From Devosia sp. FJ2-5-3 (GTDB lineage: Bacteria > Pseudomonadota > Alphaproteobacteria > Rhizobiales > Devosiaceae): a DNA stretch of 64,000 nucleotides. Location: NCBI RefSeq assembly GCF_029201545.1, contig NZ_CP104007.1, positions 186,001-250,000 of the forward strand. The letters are read 5' to 3'. The position numbers were made by a program, and so were the translations under genes. The notes beneath the pieces were generated by a model. The model ran no database searches and was not told the DNA's origin. It saw only the letters and a list, made by a program, of their open reading frames with translations. This document shows, one piece after another, positions 1 to 7,934 of this stretch (positions within the stretch are counted from its first letter, which is position 1; every line of letters starts with the position of its first letter).

Positions 1-1
1 G

Positions 2-1243
2 GACGCCAAGCGCGCCGTGGCCGTTGCCCTGCGCAATCGCTGGCGCCGCCAGCAGCTTCCCCCCGAGCTGCGGCGCGAGGTGACGCCGAAAAATATCCTG
101 ATGATCGGGCCGACCGGTGTCGGCAAGACCGAGATTTCCCGGCGCCTCGCGCGCCTGGCCCAGGCGCCGTTCGTCAAGGTGGAAGCCACCAAATTCACCG
201 AAGTCGGCTATGTCGGCCGCGACGTCGAGCAGATCATTCGCGACCTCGTCGAAGCGGGTATCACTGTCCTCAGGGACAAGCGCCGCCGCGACGTGCAGGC
301 CCAGGCCCACCACAATGCCGAGGAGCGCGTGCTCGACGCCCTGGTCGGCACTTCCGCCACGCCCTCGACGCGCGACAGTTTCCGCAACAAGCTGCGCGCC
401 AACGAGCTCGACGACAAGGAAATCGAGATCGAAATGCAGCCCGCCGCGAATACGGGCGGCTTCGAAATGCCGGGCATGCCCAATGGCGGCATCGGCATGA
501 TCAATTTGTCCGACATGTTCAAGCAGGCCATGGGCGGCCGCGGGGTCAAGCGCAAGGTCAAGGTCAAGGATGCCTATGAGCCGCTGATCGCCGAAGAGGC
601 GGACAAGCTGCTCGACCAGGATCAGCTCAAGACCGAAGCCATCGAGCTCGTGGAAAACCACGGCATCGTCTTTATCGACGAGATCGACAAGGTCGCGGCC
701 CGCGAGGGCGGCGTCTCCGGTGGCCCTTCGCGCGAAGGCGTGCAGCGGGATCTCCTGCCGCTGATCGAAGGCACGACCGTTGCCACCAAATATGGACCGG
801 TCAAGACCGACCATATTCTGTTCATCGCCTCCGGTGCTTTCCATGTGTCCAAGCCGAGCGATCTACTGCCCGAGCTTCAGGGGCGCCTGCCGATCCGGGT
901 GGAACTGAAGGCGCTCACGCGCGAGGATTTCATCCGCATCCTCAACGACACCGAGGCCAGCCTGGTGCGCCAATATGTGGCGCTGATGGGCACCGAAGGG
1001 GTTACATTGACCTTCACCTCCGACGCCATCGAGGCGATTGCCGATGCCGCCGTCAAGGTGAACTCCTCGGTGGAAAATATCGGGGCGAGGCGCCTCCAGA
1101 CGGTGATGGAGCGGCTGGTGGAGGAAATTTCTTTCGACGCACCCGATCGCGCCGGCCAGACGGTGGATATCGACGCCGCCTTCGTCCGTGAAAAGGTAGG
1201 CGTCCTCGCCGGGGACACGGACCTTTCCAAGTTCGTTCTCTGA
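2..1243 (+). CDS. hslU: ATP-dependent protease ATPase subunit HslU, 5' end cut by the window
   Basis: Hexameric AAA+ unfoldase of the cytoplasmic HslUV protease; it unfolds substrates and feeds them into the HslV peptidase chamber. The frame is already open at base 2 and begins inside the conserved N-terminal block ([16 protein letters not shown]), so roughly 25 residues lie outside the window; the GTG at 17 is internal. Visible in order: Walker A GPTGVGKT near residue 36, pore loop GYVG near 69, the variable I-domain about 95-210, Walker [10 protein letters not shown] near 222, and the C-terminal tail LSKFVL that docks into HslV. hslV is expected just upstream, off the window. Identity is very sure. 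Confidence 0.97.
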   Translation, partial: DAKRAVAVALRNRWRRQQLPPELRREVTPKNILMIGPTGVGKTEISRRLARLAQAPFVKVEATKFTEVGYVGRDVEQIIRDLVEAGITVLRDKRRRDVQAQAHHNAEERVLDALVGTSATPSTRDSFRNKLRANELDDKEIEIEMQPAANTGGFEMPGMPNGGIGMINLSDMFKQAMGGRGVKRKVKVKDAYEPLIAEEADKLLDQDQLKTEAIELVENHGIVFIDEIDKVAAREGGVSGGPSREGVQRDLLPLIEGTTVATKYGPVKTDHILFIASGAFHVSKPSDLLPELQGRLPIRVELKALTREDFIRILNDTEASLVRQYVALMGTEGVTLTFTSDAIEAIADAAVKVNSSVENIGARRLQTVMERLVEEISFDAPDRAGQTVDIDAAFVREKVGVLAGDTDLSKFVL

Positions 1244-1258
1244 GGCACCATGCTTGAC

Positions 1259-1281
1259 CTGCCGGGCGCTCCGCCCGGCAG
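1259..1281. terminator. Hairpin between convergent hslU and secreted-protein genes
   Basis: A perfect 9-bp GC-rich stem (CTGCCGGGC / GCCCGGCAG) with a 5-nt loop fills the 39-nt gap between the stop of hslU and the stop of the facing gene. Its place suggests a shared bidirectional terminator, but neither strand has a clear U-tract, so it could only slow polymerase or protect the 3' ends. Confidence 0.4.
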
Positions 1282-1282
1282 C

Positions 1283-1786
1283 TTATGGAAAGTCCGCTTC
1301 GGTCAGCACTGTGATCCTCGCCCGGCCCAGGGCGAAAAGGCACGCATTGCGCAGCTCGAAGAGATCGGGTTCGAGCACCGCAGCGACTTTCACCAGCGCC
1401 GCGTCGATGAAGCGGACGTTCTGCCTGGTCGATAGATCGGTATGAACGGGCCCGCAGATATCGCCGGCTTTGTAGTTGGCGGCGGCCATGACGCTCAACA
1501 CGCCGGCCGGGTTTTCCGTCAGGGCCCGGGAGAGGGCAGAAGCGAGCCCCACCGCCATGGGGCCAGCACTGGCCGGTGCCAATTCGGGCACCAGATCCAT
1601 CCAGCCCCGATGGCCTGCCTCGACATGGCCAAGAAATGCGGCCCAGGAACTGTCGTCGAGCCCTTCCAGCAGCATTCCGGCATCCTCATCCTCGAGAAGC
1701 GAGCGGATAGCTGACGGGGTCAGGTCGGCAGACAGGGTGGGCAGGGTCAGCGCGGCAAGGATGGCCGCGACACTCAATGTGTGCAT
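1283..1786 (-). CDS. Small secreted protein of unknown function
   Basis: I do not recognise the family. The 167-residue product starts with a clear Sec signal peptide (MHTLSVAAILAALTLPTLSA, cleavage probably after residue 20), so it is likely periplasmic. The mature part is acidic and helical and has two cysteines (near 111 and 149) that could form a disulfide. I chose the ATG at 1786 because a strong ribosome site (AGGAGG) lies just upstream and the signal peptide begins there; a longer reading to 1843 only adds a non-signal extension. It follows the XRE gene on the same strand after about 60 nt and may be co-transcribed with it. Confidence 0.7.
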   Translation of the reverse strand: MHTLSVAAILAALTLPTLSADLTPSAIRSLLEDEDAGMLLEGLDDSSWAAFLGHVEAGHRGWMDLVPELAPASAGPMAVGLASALSRALTENPAGVLSVMAAANYKAGDICGPVHTDLSTRQNVRFIDAALVKVAAVLEPDLFELRNACLFALGRARITVLTEADFP

Positions 1787-1846
1787 GAAAACCTCCTCCT
1801 GCTGAAGACGAAAATACGCCTTCAGGGGGTGGTTTTCCAGCACTCC

Positions 1847-2218
1847 TCAGACGCGCTTCCGGCCAGAGCGCTTCACCAGTTCATCGCGCAGAAATTTGAT
1901 ATCTTCGGGATCCAGCCGGTCGATATTGTCGCGCAGGCGATTGGTGAATTCGGTGGCTTCCGGGGTCATGCCGCCGGTGTCGATGGTCACCTTGGGGTCG
2001 GAAATCTCGGAGAGCCGCTGCAATTCTTCCGCCTCATCCCAGATGACGTTGAAGAAGGCGATGATGCGGTGGAGCAGGAACGAGGTCGGCACGCCGCGCC
2101 GGCCATGCTCGAGCGCGGAAAGATAGGCGCTCGACACGTTGAGCGCCGCCGCCATTTCCTTCAATGAAATGCCGCGGGCTTCGCGCATGGCCCGCAATTT
2201 TGCGCCGAGCGGGGTCAT
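1847..2218 (-). CDS. XRE-family helix-turn-helix transcriptional regulator
   Basis: A 123-residue DNA-binding protein. The N-terminal half (about 4-62) is a typical HTH_3/XRE domain: LKEMAAALNVSSAYLSALEHG reads as helices 2 and 3 with the usual A-x-x-x-N-V-S turn and the recognition helix YLSALE. The C-terminal half is short, helical and charged, with no ligand-binding domain I can name. Its ATG overlaps the stop of the upstream Smr gene (ATGA at 2215-2218), so the two are translationally coupled. An Smr-XRE pair is a familiar arrangement in Rhizobiales; the regulon is unknown. Confidence 0.85.
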   Translation of the reverse strand: MTPLGAKLRAMREARGISLKEMAAALNVSSAYLSALEHGRRGVPTSFLLHRIIAFFNVIWDEAEELQRLSEISDPKVTIDTGGMTPEATEFTNRLRDNIDRLDPEDIKFLRDELVKRSGRKRV

Positions 2219-2799
2219 GATCGCCTCAGCCGCACATACCAGGCGCCATCCCCGCCATGGCCGCGGGCGGCCACGCTCCAGCCGGAAATCATCGGCGAAA
2301 GCCCCGGCTCGTTGAGCCAGATCGGCAGCATGGTGCGCAGGATTCCCCGCTCGGTCATGGCCATGACATAGTCATTGTCGCTCCGGACGCCCTTGCCGGT
2401 AATGACCAGAATGGTCCGGTCACCGCGGGCAAAGCGCGCGGAAATGTAACGATGGAGGGTTTGGCGCGCTTCGGCCTGGGTCATGCCATGCAGATCGATG
2501 GTGCCGTCGATCTCGATCTTGCCGCGGCGGACCTTTTTGTGAATGGCGGGGTCGACAGCCTTATCGGGCAGCGCCGAAGGCTGGCGCGGCGCCTGGTAGG
2601 GGGCAAGGAAGGGTTTTCGCGGGGCCAGCTTTTTGGGCGGCGCCTTGATTTCGGGAAGCTGAGGTTCCGGGTCCGGCACGGGGAGGGTGCCGAGGCCATG
2701 CTTGAGCAGGCCTTTGCGCCGCAAGGGATCCACGGTGGCAGCCACCGTGGTCCAGAGGTGAAAATCGTGCGGCAGGCGCTTCGGGTTGCGCTTGGACAT
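2215..2799 (-). CDS. Smr/MutS2 C-terminal domain protein (putative endonuclease)
   Basis: Stand-alone Smr-domain protein of 194 residues. The Smr domain occupies about 98-193 and carries the signature DLHGMT (102-107) and the TGKG loop (134-137); Smr domains are known as nicking or structure-specific nucleases acting on DNA or RNA. The first 95 residues are basic and proline-rich and look disordered. It starts 24 nt after the Tim44-like gene and its stop overlaps the XRE start. In many rhizobia an mltA lytic transglycosylase gene sits between the Tim44-like gene and this one; here there is no room for it. Substrate unknown. Confidence 0.85.
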   Translation of the reverse strand: MSKRNPKRLPHDFHLWTTVAATVDPLRRKGLLKHGLGTLPVPDPEPQLPEIKAPPKKLAPRKPFLAPYQAPRQPSALPDKAVDPAIHKKVRRGKIEIDGTIDLHGMTQAEARQTLHRYISARFARGDRTILVITGKGVRSDNDYVMAMTERGILRTMLPIWLNEPGLSPMISGWSVAARGHGGDGAWYVRLRRS

Positions 2800-2823
2800 G
2801 GAAGACGGCCTGCCGGATAGGTC

Positions 2824-3546
2824 TTAGTCGAGCTGGCTCGTCGCGATGACTTTCCAATTGGGGTCGCGCGATTTGGGGCTGCGCGCAAAAGTCCATTCGT
2901 CGGCGATAGTCTGGACCTGATCGGCATTGCCTTCCACCAGATTGCCCTCGCGGTCGCGGATGGCCGAAACCACCTCGGCGTGGAAGCGCACGGTCACGAG
3001 GACATTCTTCTTGTCATATTCGGCCTGGGAGATTTCGACCTTGGGCAGACCCACAAAGGTGAAGTCATTGGTGTGGCCGGCTGACTCGCGTTCGGTGATG
3101 GCGCGGGCAAAGCTTTCGAAGACATCTTTTTCGAGCAGGTTCTTGAGGGTCTGCCGGTCGCCTTGCGCAAAGCCGGTGACAATCATCTCATAGGCCTGCT
3201 TGGCGCCTTCGAGGAAGGATTTGGGCGTGAAGCCTGGATCGGCTTCGTTGACGCTGCGCAGGCCTGCGGCGAGAACATCGTCGCCATGCGCGGCCTGTTC
3301 GATCTCGGCCTCGAGCTTGCGGGCGCGCCGTTCGTCATCGAGATCGGGGGCACGCGCAGTGCGTGGCAGGGGCACCACATTGTCGTCGCCGACAGCGGCC
3401 TTCTTTTCGGTCGGGGTGGAGCGGCTGCGATCGATCGGCGGACGTTCATTGCCAGTGCGTGTCCCCAGGACCGACCGCAGGCGGAACAGAACGAAGACGG
3501 CTACCACAATGGCGATAAGAGTGGGCAGATCGAGAAAATCGTCCAT
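2824..3546 (-). CDS. Tim44/TimA-family membrane-anchored protein
   Basis: Alphaproteobacterial homologue of the mitochondrial import motor protein Tim44. One N-terminal membrane helix (about 8-25, TLIAIVVAVFVLFRLRSVLG) followed by the family block LRSVLGTRTGNERPP, a charged linker, and a C-terminal Tim44-like domain (about 105-240) with FTPKSFLEGAKQAYEMI and the ending WKVIATSQLD. Bacterial members are inner-membrane proteins of uncertain role. I chose the ATG at 3546 (MDDFLDLP) because AGGTG lies 9 nt upstream and family members start this way; a GTG at 3558 is the alternative. First gene of the leftward Tim44-Smr-XRE run, divergent from fxsA. Confidence 0.88.
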   Translation of the reverse strand: MDDFLDLPTLIAIVVAVFVLFRLRSVLGTRTGNERPPIDRSRSTPTEKKAAVGDDNVVPLPRTARAPDLDDERRARKLEAEIEQAAHGDDVLAAGLRSVNEADPGFTPKSFLEGAKQAYEMIVTGFAQGDRQTLKNLLEKDVFESFARAITERESAGHTNDFTFVGLPKVEISQAEYDKKNVLVTVRFHAEVVSAIRDREGNLVEGNADQVQTIADEWTFARSPKSRDPNWKVIATSQLD

Positions 3547-3701
3547 GAAATGATGCACCTAAAGCCTGGAGACGTCGAAAAAGTCGGATTTCGGCGCTCG
3601 CGAAGCGCCATGCTGGACCCTATATAAGCAAAGCTTTAGCCCAAAACCAGTTCACTATGGGGCGAGTTCCGTTTTTGCTGCGCCTTCAACGCTAACAAAG
3701 G

Positions 3702-4181
3702 ATGACCCGGGTGGCCCGTTTCATTCCCATCGCTCTCCTCGCGCTGCCCCTGCTCGAGATCGCCATGTTCATCGTCGTCGGCCGGGCGATCGGCGTGCTG
3801 CCGACCTTGGCGCTGATCGTTCTGGCGGCAATCCTGGGCGGGCTATTGCTGCGCCAGCAAGGGTTGAGCGTGCTCAACCGCATGCGCACCAACATGAATT
3901 CGGGCACCCTGCCGGGTCAGACCTTGTTCGACGGCATGGTGCTGGGCGTCGCGGCACTGTTGCTGATCATCCCGGGATTCCTCGGCGATATCATTGCGCT
4001 GGTGCTGCTGATCCCGGCCGTGCGGTCCTGGCTCTATGAGAGATTGACCGCCGGCATGGTGGTCACCACCACGACGACAAGCTATCGCCGATATGACACT
4101 GCCGACGATAATGATCCCACCCCGCTCTCGGGGCCGCCAACCATCGATCTCGATGATGATGACTGGCAACGCAAACCCTGA
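3702..4181 (+). CDS. fxsA: FxsA-family membrane protein
   Basis: Cytoplasmic membrane protein of 159 residues. The FxsA domain covers residues 1-125 with about four hydrophobic segments (9-27, 29-48, 78-95, 97-107) and the family-typical stretches LPLLEIAMFIVVG and LLIIPGFLGDIIALVLLIP. The tail after residue 130 is acidic and ends DDDDWQRKP. In E. coli FxsA overexpression relieves phage exclusion by the F-plasmid PifA; its normal role is unknown. It sits 90 nt before secB on the same strand, the usual alphaproteobacterial order. Confidence 0.9.
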   Translation: MTRVARFIPIALLALPLLEIAMFIVVGRAIGVLPTLALIVLAAILGGLLLRQQGLSVLNRMRTNMNSGTLPGQTLFDGMVLGVAALLLIIPGFLGDIIALVLLIPAVRSWLYERLTAGMVVTTTTTSYRRYDTADDNDPTPLSGPPTIDLDDDDWQRKP

Positions 4182-4271
4182 CGGGCCGCTCTTTGCTTGT
4201 CGCCAAGGGGCAAAAATGCTAGCCAGCGCGGCAAGAATAATCCGCTTTTCGGAAATAACGAGGACCTGATA

Positions 4272-4790
4272 ATGGCTGATGAAACCCTGGGCGCCGCCGC
4301 GCCGCAGCCCGGCAATGCACCCAGCATGAACCTGGTGGGCCAGTATGTGCGCGACCTTTCGTTCGAGAACCCAGGCGCACCGGGTTCGATCATGGCCGGT
4401 GGCGGCAATCCGGCCTTCAACGTTTCCATTTCGGTGGGCGTCAAGAAACAGGCCGACGATCTCTATGCCGTCGAGTTGAACCTCAAGGCCCAGGCCAAGC
4501 GCGAAGAAACGCTGCTGTTCAACGTCGAGCTGGTTTATGGCGGCGTGTTCCGCATGAAGAACATCCCGGAAAACCAGATCAGCATGCTGCTGATGGTGGA
4601 ATGCCCGCGCCTGATCTTCCCGTTTGCTCGCCAGGTTCTCGCCAGCGTGACCCAGCAGGGCGGCTTCCCGCCACTGATGATGGAGCCGGTCGACTTCCTC
4701 GCCATCTACCGCCAGAACCTTGCCGCGCTTGCGGCCAAGCAGCAGGCCGATGGTGGCGCCGCACCGGTGCCGACCGACAAGCCGAACTGA
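4272..4790 (+). CDS. secB: Protein-export chaperone SecB
   Basis: Homotetrameric cytosolic chaperone that keeps preproteins unfolded and hands them to SecA. The 172-residue protein has the family core: YVRDLSFENPGAP near 19, NVSISVGVKK, the LFNVELVYGGVF block, and CPRLIFPFARQVLASVTQQGGFPPLMMEPVDF near 120-150. The start is the ATG at 4272, eight nt after GAGG; the frame stays open upstream to 4197 but that part is a basic, non-homologous extension. Acidic N-terminus and an alanine-rich tail are usual in this order. A strong terminator follows directly. Confidence 0.96.
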   Translation: MADETLGAAAPQPGNAPSMNLVGQYVRDLSFENPGAPGSIMAGGGNPAFNVSISVGVKKQADDLYAVELNLKAQAKREETLLFNVELVYGGVFRMKNIPENQISMLLMVECPRLIFPFARQVLASVTQQGGFPPLMMEPVDFLAIYRQNLAALAAKQQADGGAAPVPTDKPN

Positions 4791-4814
4791 TTTTTTTTGG
4801 TTTTGCCAAAACAG

Positions 4815-4843
4815 AAAAGCCCCGGGAGACCGGGGCTTTTTTT
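4815..4843. terminator. Bidirectional intrinsic terminator between secB and dnaQ
   Basis: Perfect 11-bp stem AAAAGCCCCGG / CCGGGGCTTTT with a GAGA tetraloop followed by more T residues. The A-run on the left side gives the leftward transcript of dnaQ a T-tract as well, so one hairpin can end both converging genes. Confidence 0.9.
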
Positions 4844-4886
4844 GTCAGTCGCGTCCATAGCCGGCGACAAACCGACGCGCAAGAAA

Positions 4887-5597
4887 TCACTCGGCGGCGG
4901 GGCGCTCGTCATATTGGGTCCAGATGGCGCTGTCGCCCATCTTGGCGAGGAAGGCAAAATGGGCTTCTGCCTCGGCCGCGGTGACGCGGGAGGGCAGGGG
5001 CACCGGACGCGGCCGGGCCGGAACGCGCTGCAGGAGGGCGTCGGCGCCCTCATTGCCCGCATCGGCGATGAGGGCCAGGCTCACCTGCTTGCCACCGATC
5101 AGCTCGAGATAGACCTCGGCGAGGATCTCGCTGTCGAGCAGCGCGCCGTGCAGCGTGCGGCGGGAATTGTCGATGCCATAGTGCTTGCAGAGCGCATCGA
5201 GGCTGACGCGGGCGCCGGGGTGCTTCTTGCGCGCCACCATGACGGTGTCGATGACCTCGTTGGTCAGCCGCTCCCGACCGGCCTTTTGCAGTTCGGCATT
5301 GAGAAAGCCCATGTCGAAGGGCGCGTTGTGGATGACGAGCGTGCCATCTCCGATAAAGGCCAGGAAATCGTCGACCACAGCGTTGAACAGCGGCTTGTCC
5401 TTGAGGAACTCGTCGCTGAGCCCGTGCACGCGAAACGCCTCTTCGGGCATGGAGCGTTCGGGATTGATATAGACGTGGTGCGTCTTGCCCGACGGAATGT
5501 GGTTGATCAGCTCGACGCAGCCGATTTCAACGAGGCGATCGCCGTCGTTTGGGGAAAGGCCGGTGGTTTCGGTATCGAGGACGATTTCCCGGATCAT
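4887..5597 (-). CDS. dnaQ: DNA polymerase III epsilon subunit (3'-5' proofreading exonuclease)
   Basis: Proofreading subunit of the replicative polymerase core. All DEDDh exonuclease motifs are present: Exo I DTET at 8-11, Exo II HNAPFD at 90-95, Exo III with His150 and Asp155 in HGALLDSEIL. Length 236 residues is normal. The less conserved tail after about 185 includes a proline/arginine-rich stretch and probably holds the alpha-subunit binding segment. The ATG overlaps the coaE stop (ATGA at 5594-5597), so it is the last gene of the leftward maf-aroE-coaE-dnaQ operon that runs away from the origin. Confidence 0.96.
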   Translation of the reverse strand: MIREIVLDTETTGLSPNDGDRLVEIGCVELINHIPSGKTHHVYINPERSMPEEAFRVHGLSDEFLKDKPLFNAVVDDFLAFIGDGTLVIHNAPFDMGFLNAELQKAGRERLTNEVIDTVMVARKKHPGARVSLDALCKHYGIDNSRRTLHGALLDSEILAEVYLELIGGKQVSLALIADAGNEGADALLQRVPARPRPVPLPSRVTAAEAEAHFAFLAKMGDSAIWTQYDERPAAE

Positions 5598-6187
5598 GGC
5601 CTGGTCTTTTCTTTCAGCGTCTCGACCAAAGCCCTGACCTCTGCGTCGATGGTCTCGCGGGGCAGGGCTGTGTCGAAAAGATAATCGGCGCGAGCCTTCT
5701 TTTCGGCCTGCGGCATCTGCCGGGCAAGGATGGTGTCGAGCTTTTCCACGGTCATGCCCGGCCGCGCCAGGGCGCGCTCCCGCTGGATGGCCTCATCGAC
5801 ATGGGTGATGGCAATGGCGTCAAAGCCATAATCATGGCCGCTTTCGAAGAGCAGCGGCACTTCGACTGCAGCCATCTTTTCGCCCCGGCGCTCGGCAGCG
5901 GCGAGAAAATCTGCAATCGCGGCGCGCACCAGCGGATGCACCACCGCTTCGAGGCGCTTGAAACCGGAGGGATCGGCGGCAAGCCGTGCAGCGAGACGCT
6001 GGCGATCGATGACGCCGTTCTGGGTGACGCCGGGAAACAGGGCTTCCACGGGGGCGATTGCATCCCCGGCATAAAGCTCGGCCACGGCCGTATCGGCCGA
6101 AAAGACAGGAACCCCGGCCTTTTCAAACGCCGCGAGAAGAGTGGATTTTCCCGTGGCGATCGAGCCGGTTATGCCGATCCGCCACAT
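5594..6187 (-). CDS. coaE: Dephospho-CoA kinase
   Basis: Last enzyme of coenzyme A synthesis; phosphorylates the 3'-hydroxyl of dephospho-CoA with ATP. The 197-residue protein starts MWRIGITGSIATGKST, giving a P-loop at 8-15, and contains the CoaE-typical VVHPLVR and VPLLFESG segments. I placed the start at the ATG at 6187, 2 nt after the aroE stop; the frame runs open to 6418 but that part lies inside aroE and has no homology. It overlaps dnaQ by 4 nt. Confidence 0.95.
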   Translation of the reverse strand: MWRIGITGSIATGKSTLLAAFEKAGVPVFSADTAVAELYAGDAIAPVEALFPGVTQNGVIDRQRLAARLAADPSGFKRLEAVVHPLVRAAIADFLAAAERRGEKMAAVEVPLLFESGHDYGFDAIAITHVDEAIQRERALARPGMTVEKLDTILARQMPQAEKKARADYLFDTALPRETIDAEVRALVETLKEKTRP

Positions 6188-6189
6188 GC

Positions 6190-7020
6190 TCAATGATCCA
6201 GCGTGGCTTCGACGCGCGCCCGCAAATTCGGAGTCACCTGGGGCTCGACACCGAACCAGGCGGCGAAACCGGGCACGGCCTGATGCAGCAACATGCCAAG
6301 CCCGTCGACAGTCTGCAGGCCATGCGCCCTTGCATCGGCCAGCAGCGGGGTAATCAGGGGCGTATAGACGATGTCGGTGACGAGGCAGCTCTTGGGCAGA
6401 AGGCCCATGTCGAGCCAATCAAAGCGCGTGCCGTGCATGCCGATCGCGCTGGTGTTGACCACGAGCCCGGTATGGGCAGCCAATCCGGCGAAATCATCAA
6501 AACCATGCGCCTCGAAAGGGCCCTCGATCTCTTCGACCAGGGCCTGGGCATTGGCGAGGGTGCGATTGAGCACATGCACCTTGCCGCCATTGCGACGGCG
6601 CAGCGCCACCAGCACGGCGCGTGCCGCTCCACCGGCCCCGATCACCACGGCGTCGTTGGGGCCATCGGACCAGCCTGGTGCCGCGGCATCGAGATTGCCC
6701 AAAAAGCCGAGATAATCGGTATTTCTGCCGAAGACCTTGCCGTCGCGCACCACCAGCGTGTTGACCGCGCCGATGGTTCGCGCCAGCGGATCGACCGCGT
6801 CGCAGAGCGCAAAGACCGCTTCCTTGTGCGGGATGGTGACATTGCCGCCAGAAAATTCGCCGCTGCGCAGACGCTCGAAAAAGGTCGGCAGATCGGCGGG
6901 AGCGACATCGATGGCCTCATAAGTGCCGTCAATGCCATGCTCGGCCAGCCAGGTTCCGTGGATAAGGGGCGAGCGGGAATGGGCAATGGGATGCCCGATA
7001 ACGAAGGCTTTGATGGTCAC
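6190..7020 (-). CDS. aroE: Shikimate dehydrogenase (NADP+)
   Basis: Reduces 3-dehydroshikimate to shikimate in the aromatic amino acid pathway. The 276-residue protein has the shikimate-binding block (SRSPLIH near 15-21), the catalytic region NVTIPHKE (60-67, Lys67 the likely catalytic lysine), the NTD motif near 100-102 and the NADP-binding loop GAGGAARAV (128-136). It overlaps maf by 4 nt (ATGA) and leaves 2 nt before coaE, so the four genes are tightly coupled. Confidence 0.95.
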   Translation of the reverse strand: MTIKAFVIGHPIAHSRSPLIHGTWLAEHGIDGTYEAIDVAPADLPTFFERLRSGEFSGGNVTIPHKEAVFALCDAVDPLARTIGAVNTLVVRDGKVFGRNTDYLGFLGNLDAAAPGWSDGPNDAVVIGAGGAARAVLVALRRRNGGKVHVLNRTLANAQALVEEIEGPFEAHGFDDFAGLAAHTGLVVNTSAIGMHGTRFDWLDMGLLPKSCLVTDIVYTPLITPLLADARAHGLQTVDGLGMLLHQAVPGFAAWFGVEPQVTPNLRARVEATLDH

Positions 7021-7625
7021 GAGCGGGCCTGGGGGGACAAAAGTTCGGGCGCTATATCGCGCAAGGCGGCCAGAAGCGGGAGCAGCGGCAGGCCCAGAAT
7101 GGTGAAATAATCGCCGGCAACGGTTTCGAAGAGCCGGATAGAGGGACCTTCGAGACGATAGCCGCCCACCGAGTGGAGCGCAGCCTCGCCTTCGAGATCA
7201 AGGACAATATCGCGTTCCTCGGGAGAAAAATCGCGCATGGTGAGCTCGGCCGTCTGGATATCGGACCAGATCAATTCGCCATTGCGCACCAGCGTCACCG
7301 CGGCATGAAGACGGTGGGTCTTGCCGCGCAGATGATCGAGCTGGGCTTCAGCGTCCGGGCGGTCGATCGGTTTGTGAAGCAGCTCGAGACCGAGGGCCAG
7401 GGTCTGGTCGGCGCCTATCACGAGAGCTCCGGGGTGCAGCGCGGAGACGGCTTCGGCCTTGTGCCGGGCCAGAAGAAGGGCAACGTCCCGACCATCGCCG
7501 CCGGCGTCCAAAGCGCCCGTTTCCAGTGCGCGTTCATCGATGGCGGCGGGTTGGGCGATGAAAGGCAATCCGGCCTTGTCCAGCAAGGCTTTGCGGGTTG
7601 CACTGCTTGAAGCAAGGATCAGCAT
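7017..7625 (-). CDS. maf: Maf-family nucleotide pyrophosphatase
   Basis: Cytosolic house-cleaning NTP pyrophosphatase of the Maf/Ham1 superfamily, thought to hydrolyse non-canonical or dTTP/UTP-type nucleotides. The 202-residue protein starts MLILASSSATRKALL, the Maf N-terminal signature, and has the catalytic-site block GADQTL near 71-76 and GKTHRLHAAVT. First gene of the leftward operon that flanks the origin. In many relatives a pyruvate-phosphate-dikinase regulator gene lies between maf and the origin; it is absent here. Confidence 0.93.
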   Translation of the reverse strand: MLILASSSATRKALLDKAGLPFIAQPAAIDERALETGALDAGGDGRDVALLLARHKAEAVSALHPGALVIGADQTLALGLELLHKPIDRPDAEAQLDHLRGKTHRLHAAVTLVRNGELIWSDIQTAELTMRDFSPEERDIVLDLEGEAALHSVGGYRLEGPSIRLFETVAGDYFTILGLPLLPLLAALRDIAPELLSPQARS

Positions 7626-7807
7626 GAGAGGAGTTTTTCCACACTGTCATCCCCATCTCAAGAGCCAATTGTGGGAATGACTCATAAGTTTGGGCCTTGG
7701 CCGGATTTGTTCGACCTGACCGCAAAACAGTCCACAAACGCCGTCGCAAGCCGTCGCGATGGCGCTGTGTGAATCTGTGGGGACAAGTGCCATAGCCCAT
7801 GAGAGGT

Positions 7808-7820
7808 TATCAACTCGTTA
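7808..7820 (+). promoter_or_regulatory. IHF binding site in oriC
   Basis: TATCAACTCGTTA matches the IHF consensus WATCAANNNNTTR at every position. It lies 42 bp before the first CtrA box and overlaps a DnaA-like 9-mer (7807-7815). In the Caulobacter origin an IHF site likewise lies among CtrA sites and bends the DNA. Confidence 0.65.
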
Positions 7821-7862
7821 AAATGCAATCTATTTTGGTCCCTTGACTCGGCGAAGCCTCAA

Positions 7863-7877
7863 TTAACCTTTCGTTAA
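7863..7877 (+). promoter_or_regulatory. CtrA box 1 in oriC
   Basis: TTAA-CCTTTCG-TTAA, an exact TTAA-N7-TTAA match. CtrA-P bound at such boxes silences the Caulobacter origin and controls hemE-proximal transcription. A further TTAA at 7884-7887 gives an overlapping N6-spaced pair. Confidence 0.75.
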
Positions 7878-7919
7878 TTCCCATTAAGGGGCAGGGAAAT
7901 GGCGCGTTTGTCACAGGCG

Positions 7920-7934
7920 TTAATAGGGCGTTAA
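7920..7934 (+). promoter_or_regulatory. CtrA box 2 in oriC
   Basis: TTAA-TAGGGCG-TTAA, a second exact TTAA-N7-TTAA match, 57 bp from the first box start to start (about 5.4 helical turns). Its closeness to hemE means it could also act on the hemE promoter. Confidence 0.75.

Noticed and set aside
7534..7800. An 88-codon frame reaching from maf into the origin region
   Set aside because: No ribosome site, composition unlike coding sequence, and it overlaps the maf start; the region is better explained as origin DNA.
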